A DNA stretch of 64,000 nucleotides from Lachnospiraceae bacterium (GTDB lineage: Bacteria > Bacillota > Clostridia > Lachnospirales > Lachnospiraceae). Of the stretch, positions 36,178-46,223 are shown in pieces; the stretch's first letter is position 1; the number at the start of each line of letters is the position of its first letter. The notes under the pieces are model-generated. The model was not told the origin of the DNA. It was given only the letters and a program-made list of their open reading frames with translations, and did no database searches. The translations under genes were made by a program, and so were the position numbers. The DNA lies in the NCBI GenBank assembly GCA_017938405.1, contig JAGBBP010000014.1, positions 386,702 through 450,701 of the forward strand, written 5' to 3'.

Positions 36178-38481
36178 TTAGCCGGTGGTACGGGTCACAT
36201 CCAGAATACTCTCCACCGCACTGAGTTTTGTAATCAAATACTGCAACTGGTCTTTTCCCTTTACCTGGAAGCCCACGCTGATGGTGGCAGTTCCCTGCTT
36301 ACTGGTACGGGAATTCAACGACAAAATGTCAATCTTGTTTTCCGAGAAAATCTTGGAAATATCCAAAATCACACCGCTGCGGTTATTGGCGTACATTACC
36401 AGCTCCGCATAATAGCTTTCGGAAGCCTTTTCTCCCTCCGGCATACTCCATTCCGCCGTAATCATACGATGCCGGTCTTCTTCCGACGCATTGACGATAT
36501 TGATACAATCCGTACGATGTACGGACACACCCCGGCCTCTCGTAACAAAACCGATAATTTCATCTCCCGGCACCGGCGAACAGCATTTGGACAAATGAAC
36601 CGCCACATCATCCAGACCCTGTACGATAATACCGGCCTTGGCCTTATGGGTAACCGGCTTTGCATCTTTACCGCTGCCGATGCTCTCCAGTAACTTTTCG
36701 TCGGTAATTTCCTTCTTTGCCTTTTTATTGTATTCTTCCTGTAAGCGGTTTACAATCTGGCCTTCTTTTAATGCCCCGTGACCGATGGCTGCAAGTACCG
36801 AATCCCAATCCCGGAAACCGTATTTCCGCATACACACATCCATGAACTCCGGTTTGGATAAATCGGAAAACTGGATGCCCTTTGCCTTACAATAGGCCAA
36901 AAGCATTTCCTTTCCTCTGGCAATATTGTCTTCCTTTAATTCGGTCTTAAACCACTGATTAATCTTATTCTTTGCCTGGGTACTCTTTACAATAGCAAGC
37001 CAGTCACGGCTCGGTCCCTTGGTATTCTGGGAGGTAATAATCTCTACCCGGTCACCGTTTTGCAGCTGATGGTTAATCGGCACCAGTTCTCCGTTTACCC
37101 GGGCGCCTAACATCTTATTTCCTACCGCACTGTGGATCGCATACGCGAAGTCTACCGGACAGGAACCTGCCGGAAGATTCTTTACGTCTCCCGTCGGGGT
37201 AAAGCAGTAAATACGATCGGAGAACAAATCAAGGTCGTCCTTAATAGAACTTAAAAACTCCTTACTGTCCGACATATCCTGCTGCCATTCCAGAATCTGA
37301 CGCAGCCAAGCAAGCTTCTCCTCTTCCGTATCGGAACTCTTTGCGCCGCCCTGCACTTCTTTATACTTCCAATGGGCTGCGATACCGTATTCCGCCGTAC
37401 GGTGCATGTCAAAGGTACGAATCTGAATTTCAAACGGTGTACCGTTATGTCCGATTAAGGTCGTATGCAGGGACTGATACATGTTGGCCTTCGGCATGGC
37501 GATATAATCCTTAAAACGTCCCGGAATCGGTTTGTACATCTCATGAATTACACCCAGTGCCGCATAACAATCCTGCACGGAATTCACAATAATACGCACC
37601 GCAAACAAATCGTAAATCTGGTCCAGGGTCTTATTCTGGTTTACCATTTTTTTATAAATACTGAAAAAGTGCTTTACACGACCGGTAATCTCTGCCTGAA
37701 TCCCCGCCTTGCTGATTTGCTCTCCCACTTCTTCGATAATTCCGTTTATAAACTTGGTCCGCTCATCCTTGCGAAGCTCAATCTTTTCTTCCAGCTCCTT
37801 ACACACATCCGGTTCCAAATAACGGAGGGACAAATCGTCTAACTCTACCTTTATTTTGGAAATACCGAGACGGGACGCCAAAGGAGCGTAAATATCCATG
37901 GTTTCTCTTGCTTTTTCAATCTGCTTTTCCGGCTTCTGATACTGCAAAGTACGCAAATTGTGAAGACGGTCCGCCAGCTTAATCAAAATTACCCGGATAT
38001 CCTTTGCCATGGCAAGGAACATCTTACGCAGGTTCTCCGCCTGTAACTCCACCTTATCCATAGAATAATTAAGCTGTGTCAGCTTCGTCACACCGTCAAC
38101 AAGCAGTGCCACTTCACTGCCGAACATCTCGGTCAGTTCCTCCAAGGTACATGCGGTATCCTCCACCACATCATGCAAAATACCCGCAATGATGGTCTCC
38201 TTATCCAACTCCAATTCAGCCAAAATGATGGCAACACAAATCGGATGAATGATATAAGGCTCTCCCGACTTACGAAGCTGTCCTTTATGGGCCTCGTCTG
38301 CCAGGCGGTATGCCTTCTCAATCATCGTCAAATCCGCGGAAGGATGGTACGCTTTTACCGTCTCAATCAGTTTCTGATACAGCACCTCCGGATCGGTAAA
38401 ATCCGCCGGTGTACTCAGTTCCTTTTCATCCGCACGCTTAATTTGTGTATTTCCCGGTTTATCTGCTAATTTTGTATCCAT
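36178..38481 (-). CDS. relA: Bifunctional (p)ppGpp synthetase/hydrolase
   Basis: Makes and degrades the stringent-response alarmone. About 767 residues from ATG 38481, where GGGGG precedes the start; the longer frame is not supported. Domains in order: HD hydrolase (GEPYIIHPICVAI, GILHDVVEDT, IKLADRLHNLRTLQYQ), synthetase (RVKHFFSIYKKM, DLFAVRIIV), TGS (DRIYCFTPTGDVKNLP), and a C-terminal ACT domain with the CCSPVPGDEI element. Both the HD and synthetase motifs are intact. It follows apt by 65 bp. Confidence 0.95.
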   Translation of the reverse strand: MDTKLADKPGNTQIKRADEKELSTPADFTDPEVLYQKLIETVKAYHPSADLTMIEKAYRLADEAHKGQLRKSGEPYIIHPICVAIILAELELDKETIIAGILHDVVEDTACTLEELTEMFGSEVALLVDGVTKLTQLNYSMDKVELQAENLRKMFLAMAKDIRVILIKLADRLHNLRTLQYQKPEKQIEKARETMDIYAPLASRLGISKIKVELDDLSLRYLEPDVCKELEEKIELRKDERTKFINGIIEEVGEQISKAGIQAEITGRVKHFFSIYKKMVNQNKTLDQIYDLFAVRIIVNSVQDCYAALGVIHEMYKPIPGRFKDYIAMPKANMYQSLHTTLIGHNGTPFEIQIRTFDMHRTAEYGIAAHWKYKEVQGGAKSSDTEEEKLAWLRQILEWQQDMSDSKEFLSSIKDDLDLFSDRIYCFTPTGDVKNLPAGSCPVDFAYAIHSAVGNKMLGARVNGELVPINHQLQNGDRVEIITSQNTKGPSRDWLAIVKSTQAKNKINQWFKTELKEDNIARGKEMLLAYCKAKGIQFSDLSKPEFMDVCMRKYGFRDWDSVLAAIGHGALKEGQIVNRLQEEYNKKAKKEITDEKLLESIGSGKDAKPVTHKAKAGIIVQGLDDVAVHLSKCCSPVPGDEIIGFVTRGRGVSVHRTDCINIVNASEEDRHRMITAEWSMPEGEKASESYYAELVMYANNRSGVILDISKIFSENKIDILSLNSRTSKQGTATISVGFQVKGKDQLQYLITKLSAVESILDVTRTTG

Positions 38482-38546
38482 GTTGCCCCCTACTCCGGCA
38501 AACTGCCTTTTGTACAAAACCCACCATGAAACTTACATACGTCTTT

Positions 38547-39071
38547 TTACTTGCCCGGATATGTTACTACAGTCTCCACATCATATTTCGCAAGCTTCTT
38601 TCTGCCCTCTAAGCCGGCAAGCTCTAATAAGAACACAATCTTTACAACTTCACCGCCCAGTGCTTCGATTAACTTTGCGGAAGCCTCGATGGTACCGCCG
38701 GTTGCAATCAAATCATCCACAATAACCACCTTCTGGCCCGGTTTGATGGAATCCTTATGCATCTCGATGGTTGCCGTGCCGTACTCCAAATCATAGGTAG
38801 CCTCAATGGTCTCGCACGGAAGCTTTCCCTTCTTACGCACCGGTACAAATGCCTTATGCATACTGTACGCCAAAGGAGCACCAAAAATGAATCCTCTGGA
38901 TTCCGCACCTACAATCACATCAAACTCCACGCCCGCAAGCTTCTTCTGCATTTCCTCAATGGCAAGCGCAAAGCCCTCCGCATCCTGTAACACGGTGGTT
39001 ACATCACGGAACATAATGCCTTCTTCCGGAAAATCCGGTATGGTTCTGATATAATCTTCTACCTTCTTCAT
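38547..39071 (-). CDS. apt: Adenine phosphoribosyltransferase
   Basis: Purine salvage enzyme converting adenine and PRPP to AMP. 174 residues, normal length, with the PRPP loop KVVIVDDLIATGGTI and an N-terminal IRTIPDFPEEGIMFRDVT typical of Apt. AAAGGAGA precedes the start. First gene of the apt-relA-MBL-hemZ-HD-GYP cluster, an order often seen for apt-relA in Firmicutes. A TATACT-like -10 lies about 90 bp upstream without a clear -35. Confidence 0.96.
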   Translation of the reverse strand: MKKVEDYIRTIPDFPEEGIMFRDVTTVLQDAEGFALAIEEMQKKLAGVEFDVIVGAESRGFIFGAPLAYSMHKAFVPVRKKGKLPCETIEATYDLEYGTATIEMHKDSIKPGQKVVIVDDLIATGGTIEASAKLIEALGGEVVKIVFLLELAGLEGRKKLAKYDVETVVTYPGK

Positions 39072-39196
39072 AAGTGTCTCCTTTCAAGGTCGCCTTCCGT
39101 CAGGCAAATTCCCGGCTTTGGGCACACTTTCTCATTTTCGAATATATAGAATATAGTATAGCACTTTTTGTTTGGAAAGAAAAGGGGGTAATGTGC

Positions 39197-39231
39197 AAAA
39201 AATACCGCTACAGATTTCTCCATAGCGGTAT
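39197..39231 (-). terminator. Terminator of the DUF4143 ATPase gene
   Basis: Stem ATACCGCTA/TAGCGGTAT (39202-39210 and 39223-39231) followed by six T on the minus strand, just after the gene's stop codon. Confidence 0.85.
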
Positions 39232-39247
39232 AAGTAACTGTTCAATA

Positions 39248-40522
39248 TCAATCCTTCAAACATCCGATTGGTACGACATATACTCCATCCTGACGACGAT
39301 ATGCATAATCGCCTGTTCCGGTCAACACCATGAGAAAGGCCGGTGCATTCATCTTGTCCGTATCAATTTTAGCTTCCATCGCTTTCAAACTGTTTGCACC
39401 TTCCTCAACAAGCCTGTCTCCCCCCAGCTTAATTTCAATCAGACCGTATTTCCCGTTTCTCAAATGAATCACAGCATCACACTCCTGCCCATCTTTGTCC
39501 CGGTAATGATAAACGGTTCCGTTCAGCACATCTGCAAAAACGCGCAAATCCCGGATACACAACGTTTCAAAAAGGAAACCAAAGGTTTTCAAATCACTCA
39601 TCAGGTCATTCGGACCGATTCCCAACGCTGCCGTCGCAATCGACGGGTCGATATAATATCTTGTATCCGATGAACGAATCGCTGTTTTTGACCGAAGATT
39701 CGGATTCCATGCAGGCATATCTTCCACCACAAAAATCTTCCGAAGTGCATTGACATAGGATGCCACTGTCTCTTCACTGATTGGTGTCTCGTCATTTGCT
39801 GCTATATCCTGTGCAAGTACCGTATTCGGAACCTGCCCTCCCTGATTCCTTGCATAAGAACGCATGAGTCTGCGCACTCTTTCCGGATTCTTTTGTACAT
39901 TATCGGCGCGGTTAATATCCGAGTGAACAACCGCATCGTAATAATCAAACGCTTGATCCAACGCAATCTCCTCACGCATATCTACTGCTTGCGGCCAACC
40001 GCCGCGACATATCAGAAAAGCAAGGCGTTCTATGCTTAACCCGGAAGCACCGTCAACCTCTTTCCCACCGTCAAATAACTCTTTTAAACTCACCTCTCCG
40101 GTAGAATCTCCCGACTCATATAAACTCATCGGGCGCATCGTAAACCACGTAAAACGCCCCGTACCGGAATGTGTAATCTCCTTCGTATCCGCAGGTACCG
40201 CAGAACCCGTAAGAACAAATTGACCTAGTTCGCCGCGATGGTCCACCTCAAAGCGAATCGCATCCCAAAGCTTAGGTGCAAGCTGCCATTCATCAATCAG
40301 CCTCGGCGTTTCTCCCATTAACAATCTCTTGGAATTCAATTCCGACATGGTAATATTCTGTTCTTTCTTCTCAGGGTCGTCCATATACAAAATACTGGCC
40401 GCCAACTGTTCCGCTGTTGTGGTTTTGCCGCACCACTTCGGTCCCTCAATCAACACGGCCCCTTTTCCTTCCAGCTTACGCTTCAGGATATCATCGGCAA
40501 TTCTTTTTCTGTATTTCTTCAC
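39248..40522 (-). CDS. ATP-binding protein with a DUF4143 C-terminal domain
   Basis: A 424-residue ATPase. The GTG at 40522 is taken as start because AGAGGTG lies about 7 nt before it and the promoter lies at 40556-40584, inside the longer open frame. Walker A is GPKWCGKTTTAEQ, the Walker B-like strand ends RLIDEWQLAP, and the sensor strand reads FVLTGSA. The C-terminal part (YVVPIGCLKD) matches DUF4143. Members of this family are often solitary accessory ATPases; no toxin or nuclease domain is seen here. Its single-gene unit is bounded by terminators. Confidence 0.88.
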   Translation of the reverse strand: MKKYRKRIADDILKRKLEGKGAVLIEGPKWCGKTTTAEQLAASILYMDDPEKKEQNITMSELNSKRLLMGETPRLIDEWQLAPKLWDAIRFEVDHRGELGQFVLTGSAVPADTKEITHSGTGRFTWFTMRPMSLYESGDSTGEVSLKELFDGGKEVDGASGLSIERLAFLICRGGWPQAVDMREEIALDQAFDYYDAVVHSDINRADNVQKNPERVRRLMRSYARNQGGQVPNTVLAQDIAANDETPISEETVASYVNALRKIFVVEDMPAWNPNLRSKTAIRSSDTRYYIDPSIATAALGIGPNDLMSDLKTFGFLFETLCIRDLRVFADVLNGTVYHYRDKDGQECDAVIHLRNGKYGLIEIKLGGDRLVEEGANSLKAMEAKIDTDKMNAPAFLMVLTGTGDYAYRRQDGVYVVPIGCLKD

Positions 40523-40555
40523 TTGGAACACCTCTTTTCCGTTTATCCTATCTAT

Positions 40556-40584
40556 ATTATACACCATGTTTTTTCTTTTTACAA
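40556..40584 (-). promoter_or_regulatory. Promoter of the DUF4143 ATPase gene
   Basis: TTGTAA (40579-40584), 17 bp, TATAAT (40556-40561) on the minus strand. Upstream, GATTGGCGAA occurs at 40597-40606 and 40620-40629, 23 bp apart. Confidence 0.75.
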
Positions 40585-40672
40585 ACATTTTCCTACGATT
40601 GGCGAAATATTTTTCCGATGATTGGCGAATTATTTCCCAGGTAGTTGTCGGTTTTTTATTCCGATACTTGTC

Positions 40673-40701
40673 AAAAAGCCGAAGCATCGCTTCGGCTTTT
40701 T
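40673..40701. terminator. Bidirectional terminator
   Basis: Stem GCCGAAGC/GCTTCGGC (40678-40685 and 40689-40696) flanked by five A and five T. It closes the surface protein gene. Confidence 0.88.
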
Positions 40702-40724
40702 CAATCATATTCCGTTACACAGAC

Positions 40725-43700
40725 TTACTGCAACAACTCGTTTACCTTATCCTGTACTTCTCTGTAATTATATCCGGCCTTAGTCAAACGGTCCTTACGT
40801 TCCTTGCCGTTGCCCCACTTACCGTCGATGACTTCTTTTGCTAAGGCTTCGATGGACTTCGTCTCCGGCTCCACCGGTAAAACAGGGTCCTCCGGTTTTA
40901 CCGGCTCCTTCGGAACCTCCGGCGTCTCTTCTCCTTCCGGAACCACCCATCGCTGGGCCTTAAGAATAAAGTTATCCATGCCTGCGGCAGTCAGTTTCTT
41001 TGAAACCTCCACCGCTTCCGCTTTGGTTTCAAACACATCGGTTTGTACCTTAAAGAAATCGCCGTCTTCGATGATAAACATCGGAATACCGGTTGTTTCC
41101 CCCTTCTGCCCCTTCTTCTTTGCATTGGCTTCCTTTGCGTATCCACCGATTTGTACCGTATAGCCCTTCTTTAATACAGGCTCCTTCACTTCCGGTTCCG
41201 GCTCCATGGAAGTTTCACTCAGCACAATCAGGTAATCGGATGCATGGGTAAATGTAAGGTCTGCCGTGCCGTCCTTTGCGATTACATCCGCACATATAAA
41301 CTCTAATTCTTCCGTATCCTCATTGTAGAAGAACAGGTTTGCATACAAACCGGCATTCTTCTCTTCCAAATCCACGGTAAGAACCGCCTCGAAATCAAAT
41401 TCTCCGGAATAAGCAAGTTGCATTTCCACGCCGGTACGGTCTCCCGTAACCGTGTTGATTACTTCGGCCGGGATACTCTCGATCGGCTTCTCCTTAGAAC
41501 CTACGGTAACTGCAAAATCAATCTCTTTCATCTTGTCTGCTTTCACCGTTGTACCGTTCACGGTCCACATCAAACCGTTGTCGAGCACAAATTCTACAGA
41601 AACATCTTTACCCGCAATCTGTTCGAAAATATCCTTCGGAACCTTGGTTGCACCATTCATATCTATCGCAACAACCACATTTTTCTCAGCATCCTCAGCA
41701 TCCGCTATCGTTTTTTCAATCTCGTCGCCAATCACATCCCAGCCGGATTTTCCATCCTCGTCCTGAATCTGCGGAAGTTTTTCCGGCTCCTGAGTCGGAG
41801 CAGGCGTCGGGGTTGCCGTCGGACTCGGCACCGGGGTCGGCGTACTCGTCGGTGCTACCGTCGGTGTCGGTTCCGGGGTCGGCGTCGGACTCGGCACCGG
41901 GCTCGGCGTACTTGTCGGTGCCGGCAGCTTCGGTATGCTCTCCGTATAACTGTCCCCACAATTCTCACAGGTATAGGTTCTTACGCCCTCGCTTGACGTA
42001 GTAGGTCCTGTAGTGACCTGAGAATTGTAATCATGGCCCATTGCAGAGATTCCCTGTCCTACAGAAATACGTGCTCCACACCCCTTACAATAGGTATCTC
42101 CGGTATATCCTGCCGTAGTACAAGTAGCTGCACTTGCATTCCTAATCTCCGTATCACTATGACTGCATGTGCTTCTTGTAATGGCTACCTCTACGGTCTC
42201 CGTTTCATAATTACCCGCATCCGTTCCCTTATACAATGCAATTGCCGTTACTGCTTCACCTATGGTCAGAGTCTTAGTAACATCCTCTGTTTTCCATTCC
42301 CATCCTGTCGGCAGCGTTACCGTCCCAACGGTTTCCGTATCGTAGGAAACATTCATGGTTGCAGACGGCTGATTCGGAGCAACAGCCGCTTTGTTTACGG
42401 TTACTGCGATTTTTCTTTCCACCCTGTGCGCTCCGGAGTTATAACCTTCAACACCGGTGAAATCATAGTTGCGGTCGTCAACTCCAATATATGCCATATA
42501 CATGTCACCCGGAACAACAGGAGCTATCGTTTCATCCTCCCATACCCATGCACTGTCGCTTAATACCGCGTCAGCAAGCGTCTCGCCGTAGGTAATTGCT
42601 GTCGCAGTCGGAATCGTAATTGCGGCAGGAATCGCCTTCTGAATCTCAAACGTAAGAACTCTCTCGTCGGTATAATTACCTATCCCCGTTACCGTAACCG
42701 TGGCAATACCTACGTTGATATGGTCTTCATAAGCAAGGGTAAAATCCTCACCCTCAACCATATCTTTCATCGAGGTATAAACGGAAACATTACCGCTAAC
42801 CGGAGACCCGGTATAAACACAATCTTCTGCACGAATGGTTACATTCGCCCCGGAAATCTGCATAGGATTTATCGTAAACTCTGTGCTTGCCACATATTTT
42901 GTCCCCTCGGCATCGGTGTAGGTAATGCTTGCAATGTAGGTTCCTGCGTTTACAGGTACCGCATCAAGAGCCGCACCGTCACTCCTTGCATAGGAAACCG
43001 TGAAATTTTCCTCCTCGAAAACACCGGTTGTTTCTACGGTTACCACCGCCTCTGCTCCGTCATAGGTCTTGCCCTCTGCACTGATGGTTGCTGTACCTGC
43101 GGTGTAGCCGCAGCCATTGCCACAGGAAAGGGTAATGGTGTTGCCGTTTACAAAACAGGACAAGCTATGGTTGTTCTCGTCAACCTCGCCGTAACTTGCA
43201 CCGCAGAGGTCACAAACTGCCTTGCTGTTGCAGGTAGCCTTGTTTTCCATCTCCTCACTGATGTGCGGACGCCCTACATAATTACCAAGTCCCTCGCCGC
43301 AGACTGCACATTTTCCGTCGTGAGTCTCTCCGTCGCCGTTATCAACAAATTCCACGTCATCACTGTGGTCCGGTTTCGTCTCACTTGCAGAAGACACATT
43401 GCTGTAAACCGCCTGTGCATCCTCGGCGCAGGAAATATAGCCGTAGTACACCGCTTCGCCACTGAAATTAGGGGAAGCATCGGTGCCGATGGTCTGTTTC
43501 CAGATGCCTTCGGTCCCTGAACCGTTCAGCAGATATGCCACTTTACCGGAGGTAAAAGCTTCCTCCGTCATAAATTCAGTACCGGTAAAGTTGTCCGTTT
43601 CAGAGTCCGCCAGGTAATAGCAACCGGTTATAGGATAATCCGAATTCCGAAAACCTGCGATACCTCCCACATCTCCATTTCCACTAACAGAACCATAAAA

Positions 43701-45434
43701 GTAGCAATTACGAATGCTGCCATAATTCCTACCTGCCACACCGCCAATAGCACCGTATCCGCTGACAAAGCCGTTAGAATAGCAGTTTTCAATAATACCG
43801 CTGATGCCGTTAAAGCCTGCCACACCTCCGACCATGTTTCCTCCGTTCAAATAGGAATTGACTACTCCTACATTCTTCACTGTTCCACCCAGAACATAGC
43901 CAAACAGACCTATTACATCTCTAGAACCGGTATAATACAAGCCGGAAACCGTTTTATAGTTACCGTCAAAGGTACCTCCATAACCATTTGGTACGCCACC
44001 GATAGGTGTCCATGTCCGGATACTCTCGCCATTTACAGGAGTATAGCTTCCGTCTGCGGCAAAGGTGCCTGGGTTGACGATAATATCCGCCATCAGCTTA
44101 CCATGAATGCTTCTGTTACCGTTATTCACCTGCTCCGCAAACCAATAAAGCTGACCGGCGTTAGAAATTTCATAAACAGCTTCGTTATTTCGTACGGCCT
44201 CCTGCTTTAAATCACATACTTTACAGAAGCCGTTGGAGCCCTCACCGTAATCATGAGCAGGGCGTTCATTTGCCTCACCGGAGTTATTGGAATAAGTAGC
44301 AGCTCCGCAGGTTGACCACTTTGCATAAACAGAATCTCCGGTAAATCCCGGTAAATTATCAACATCAATGGTCTGCTTCCATACACCGTCGAAGTTCAGA
44401 TAACTCAACAGATATGCCACCTCACCGGAAGCAAACTGCTGCGCCGTCTTTGCCTCGGCAACTCCCGGCTTGTCCGTTCCTTGGATACCACCGGAGGCAG
44501 AGCCTGCCAAATAATAGCAGTTTATGATAGCTCCATTATTACAACCTGCTATACCACCGCTATAGCCTCCGTCAACACTACCGGCGCTGTAGCAATCAGT
44601 AACACTGCCGGACATGTTATCGCCGACAATACCGCCGATATCACTATCACCGAAGATGAACGCTGTGCTATAGCAGTTCCCAATAGAAGCATCAACGGCA
44701 CTTCCCGCAATGCCACCAACACACCCTGCTCCCTTTAGATAAGAATTCAGGACACCCACATTGCATACTGTTCCACCGGAAACACGACCAAACAAGCCTA
44801 TATAGTCGGTGTCCGCATTGTTAAAATACAGACCGGATACGGTTTTGTAGTTACCGTCAAAGATACCTGAATAAATAACGTCCTCATTACCGATTGGTGT
44901 CCATGCACGGACTGCCTCACCATTTACAGGCGTATAGCTTCCGTCTGCAGCAAAACTACCGGGATTCACAACAATATCCGCCATCAGCTTACCGTCGAGA
45001 TCATCGGTACCGCTGTTCACCTGCTCTGCAAACCAGTAGAGCTGACCGGCGTTAGAGATTTCGTAGTAGCCTTCGTTGTTGAGCTGTGCAGGCTCGTAGC
45101 AGCCTGCGCAACCGTTCCGACAGAAGCCGTTGACAAAATCTTCGTGGGTACATTCATCGCCGCATTCGTCGCACACGCCATCGGTGTAGCTGTCATGTGG
45201 ACACTCATACCCACACGTCGCATCATGCACATGGTTACATACAGTCAATGCACTTCCGGTGACCGCCTGCATTCCTCCGCAGTTCTCATTGTGCACATGG
45301 TTACAGGTCGTCTTTATTCCTTCCTCTGTCGCCGCCACGGTTGCCAGAGCAGAAACATTTACCGCGGTTCCGATCATCAGCACGGCAAGCACTGTCGCAG
45401 TGATTCTCTTTATTCTCCTCATCCGTTTTTTCAT
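40725..45434 (-). CDS. Large cell-wall surface protein (GLUG, Ig-like, SPOR-like and CW_7 modules)
   Basis: A 1569-residue secreted protein. After a signal peptide (about 1-36) comes a Cys/His-rich stretch with CNHVHNENC and CNHVHDATC repeats. Two tandem GLUG modules (about 120-360 and 420-640) share YEISNAGQLYWFAEQVN and FDGNYKTVSGLY. Ig-like/MBG-type domains follow (about 760-1090), a Pro/Thr-rich linker (about 1165-1220), a SPOR-like domain (about 1415-1495, GYTVQIGGYAKEANAKKKG) and a final CW_7 (Cpl-7-like) cell-wall binding unit (IDGKWGNGKERKDRLTKAGYNY). The anchoring is thus by murein binding rather than sortase. It starts 1 bp after the TetR gene and is co-transcribed with it. Confidence 0.9.
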   Translation of the reverse strand: MKKRMRRIKRITATVLAVLMIGTAVNVSALATVAATEEGIKTTCNHVHNENCGGMQAVTGSALTVCNHVHDATCGYECPHDSYTDGVCDECGDECTHEDFVNGFCRNGCAGCYEPAQLNNEGYYEISNAGQLYWFAEQVNSGTDDLDGKLMADIVVNPGSFAADGSYTPVNGEAVRAWTPIGNEDVIYSGIFDGNYKTVSGLYFNNADTDYIGLFGRVSGGTVCNVGVLNSYLKGAGCVGGIAGSAVDASIGNCYSTAFIFGDSDIGGIVGDNMSGSVTDCYSAGSVDGGYSGGIAGCNNGAIINCYYLAGSASGGIQGTDKPGVAEAKTAQQFASGEVAYLLSYLNFDGVWKQTIDVDNLPGFTGDSVYAKWSTCGAATYSNNSGEANERPAHDYGEGSNGFCKVCDLKQEAVRNNEAVYEISNAGQLYWFAEQVNNGNRSIHGKLMADIIVNPGTFAADGSYTPVNGESIRTWTPIGGVPNGYGGTFDGNYKTVSGLYYTGSRDVIGLFGYVLGGTVKNVGVVNSYLNGGNMVGGVAGFNGISGIIENCYSNGFVSGYGAIGGVAGRNYGSIRNCYFYGSVSGNGDVGGIAGFRNSDYPITGCYYLADSETDNFTGTEFMTEEAFTSGKVAYLLNGSGTEGIWKQTIGTDASPNFSGEAVYYGYISCAEDAQAVYSNVSSASETKPDHSDDVEFVDNGDGETHDGKCAVCGEGLGNYVGRPHISEEMENKATCNSKAVCDLCGASYGEVDENNHSLSCFVNGNTITLSCGNGCGYTAGTATISAEGKTYDGAEAVVTVETTGVFEEENFTVSYARSDGAALDAVPVNAGTYIASITYTDAEGTKYVASTEFTINPMQISGANVTIRAEDCVYTGSPVSGNVSVYTSMKDMVEGEDFTLAYEDHINVGIATVTVTGIGNYTDERVLTFEIQKAIPAAITIPTATAITYGETLADAVLSDSAWVWEDETIAPVVPGDMYMAYIGVDDRNYDFTGVEGYNSGAHRVERKIAVTVNKAAVAPNQPSATMNVSYDTETVGTVTLPTGWEWKTEDVTKTLTIGEAVTAIALYKGTDAGNYETETVEVAITRSTCSHSDTEIRNASAATCTTAGYTGDTYCKGCGARISVGQGISAMGHDYNSQVTTGPTTSSEGVRTYTCENCGDSYTESIPKLPAPTSTPSPVPSPTPTPEPTPTVAPTSTPTPVPSPTATPTPAPTQEPEKLPQIQDEDGKSGWDVIGDEIEKTIADAEDAEKNVVVAIDMNGATKVPKDIFEQIAGKDVSVEFVLDNGLMWTVNGTTVKADKMKEIDFAVTVGSKEKPIESIPAEVINTVTGDRTGVEMQLAYSGEFDFEAVLTVDLEEKNAGLYANLFFYNEDTEELEFICADVIAKDGTADLTFTHASDYLIVLSETSMEPEPEVKEPVLKKGYTVQIGGYAKEANAKKKGQKGETTGIPMFIIEDGDFFKVQTDVFETKAEAVEVSKKLTAAGMDNFILKAQRWVVPEGEETPEVPKEPVKPEDPVLPVEPETKSIEALAKEVIDGKWGNGKERKDRLTKAGYNYREVQDKVNELLQ

Positions 45435-45435
45435 A

Positions 45436-46128
45436 CTACTTTTCCTCCTCTTCCAACTTCTTCCGGTTTTTCTCTTCTACATAGTTACAAAACTCTTCAA
45501 ACACATAACGTGCCTTATTTCGGTAGTCCTCCGCCATTACGTCGGCAATGATTTGTTCCCTGATTTCTGCCGGTACCTCATAGAGCTTCATAATCGCATC
45601 CAGACTGCTTGTCACCCTCTGTTCGAAAGAAAGCTTCTCCGTATTCTCCGTCATAAGCATGGCATACTCGATCCCGGATGCCACATTCTCTGCCTGAATA
45701 AATTGCGTTTCTGTCCACTCCGGGCAAAATTCACTAAAAGCTTTCTTTACCCTTTCGGTATCATTGGCACGAATAATCTCCAATGCCATCGGTCGTGTAT
45801 AGGCGGATATCATAAAATCCTTTACATTCGGGCTTTCCGCACAGTTGGAAGCATGCATGACCAATTCAAACAGATAGGCACGAATGGAGGCATACTCGCC
45901 CTCCGCTTTCTGCTCCTCCGTCTGCGCCTGAAACGCGCACAGTTCCTTAATCAGCTCCGCAAGAATATGCTCCTTGGTAGGGAACCAGAAGGTAAGGTTT
46001 CCGGTACTGATATGTAGCATTTTTGCTATAACCGAAACATAGGTATCGGTATATCCCTTCTCTAAAAAAAGTTTGGTTGCACACTGTAATATTTCATACT
46101 TAGTACGTTGCATCTTTGGTCTAGCCAT
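45436..46128 (-). CDS. TetR/AcrR family regulator
   Basis: A 230-residue regulator from ATG 46128 (GGAGGTG upstream); the earlier part of the frame is the promoter region. The N-terminal HTH reads TKYEILQCATKLFLEKGYTDTYVSVIAKMLHISTGNLTFWF, which is typical TetR. The C-terminal ligand domain is unlike any specific subfamily I know. It ends 1 bp before the start of the surface protein gene, so it likely regulates this surface protein and itself. Confidence 0.9.
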   Translation of the reverse strand: MARPKMQRTKYEILQCATKLFLEKGYTDTYVSVIAKMLHISTGNLTFWFPTKEHILAELIKELCAFQAQTEEQKAEGEYASIRAYLFELVMHASNCAESPNVKDFMISAYTRPMALEIIRANDTERVKKAFSEFCPEWTETQFIQAENVASGIEYAMLMTENTEKLSFEQRVTSSLDAIMKLYEVPAEIREQIIADVMAEDYRNKARYVFEEFCNYVEEKNRKKLEEEEK

Positions 46129-46161
46129 TTCTGCACCTCCACGGTTTTTAGCAACAGTCCT

Positions 46162-46191
46162 ATTATAATCTTTTTCTCCCAAATCCGTCAA
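46162..46191 (-). promoter_or_regulatory. Promoter of the tetR-surface protein operon
   Basis: TTGACG (46186-46191) and TATAAT (46162-46167) with an 18 bp spacer, about 35 bp before the TetR start codon. Confidence 0.7.
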
Positions 46192-46199
46192 TAGGAATG

Positions 46200-46215
46200 T
46201 TGCGATTAATTGCAA
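46200..46215. promoter_or_regulatory. Candidate TetR operator
   Basis: Imperfect palindrome TTGC-G-ATTAAT-T-GCAA (14 of 16 positions symmetric) 8 bp upstream of the -35 box. Support is symmetry and place only. Confidence 0.35.
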
Positions 46216-46223
46216 TTTCCAAT

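Noticed and set aside
36121..39673. Plus-strand ORFs opposite relA, apt and the DUF4143 gene
   Set aside because: Antisense frames of strongly conserved minus-strand genes, without start signals.
39248..40708. 486-residue version of the DUF4143 ATPase
   Set aside because: A consensus promoter lies inside the extra 5' part, so it cannot all be translated; the GTG at 40522 has a Shine-Dalgarno.
41418..43520. Long plus-strand ORFs opposite the surface protein gene
   Set aside because: Low-complexity shadows of the repeat-rich minus-strand gene; no ribosome binding sites or family features.
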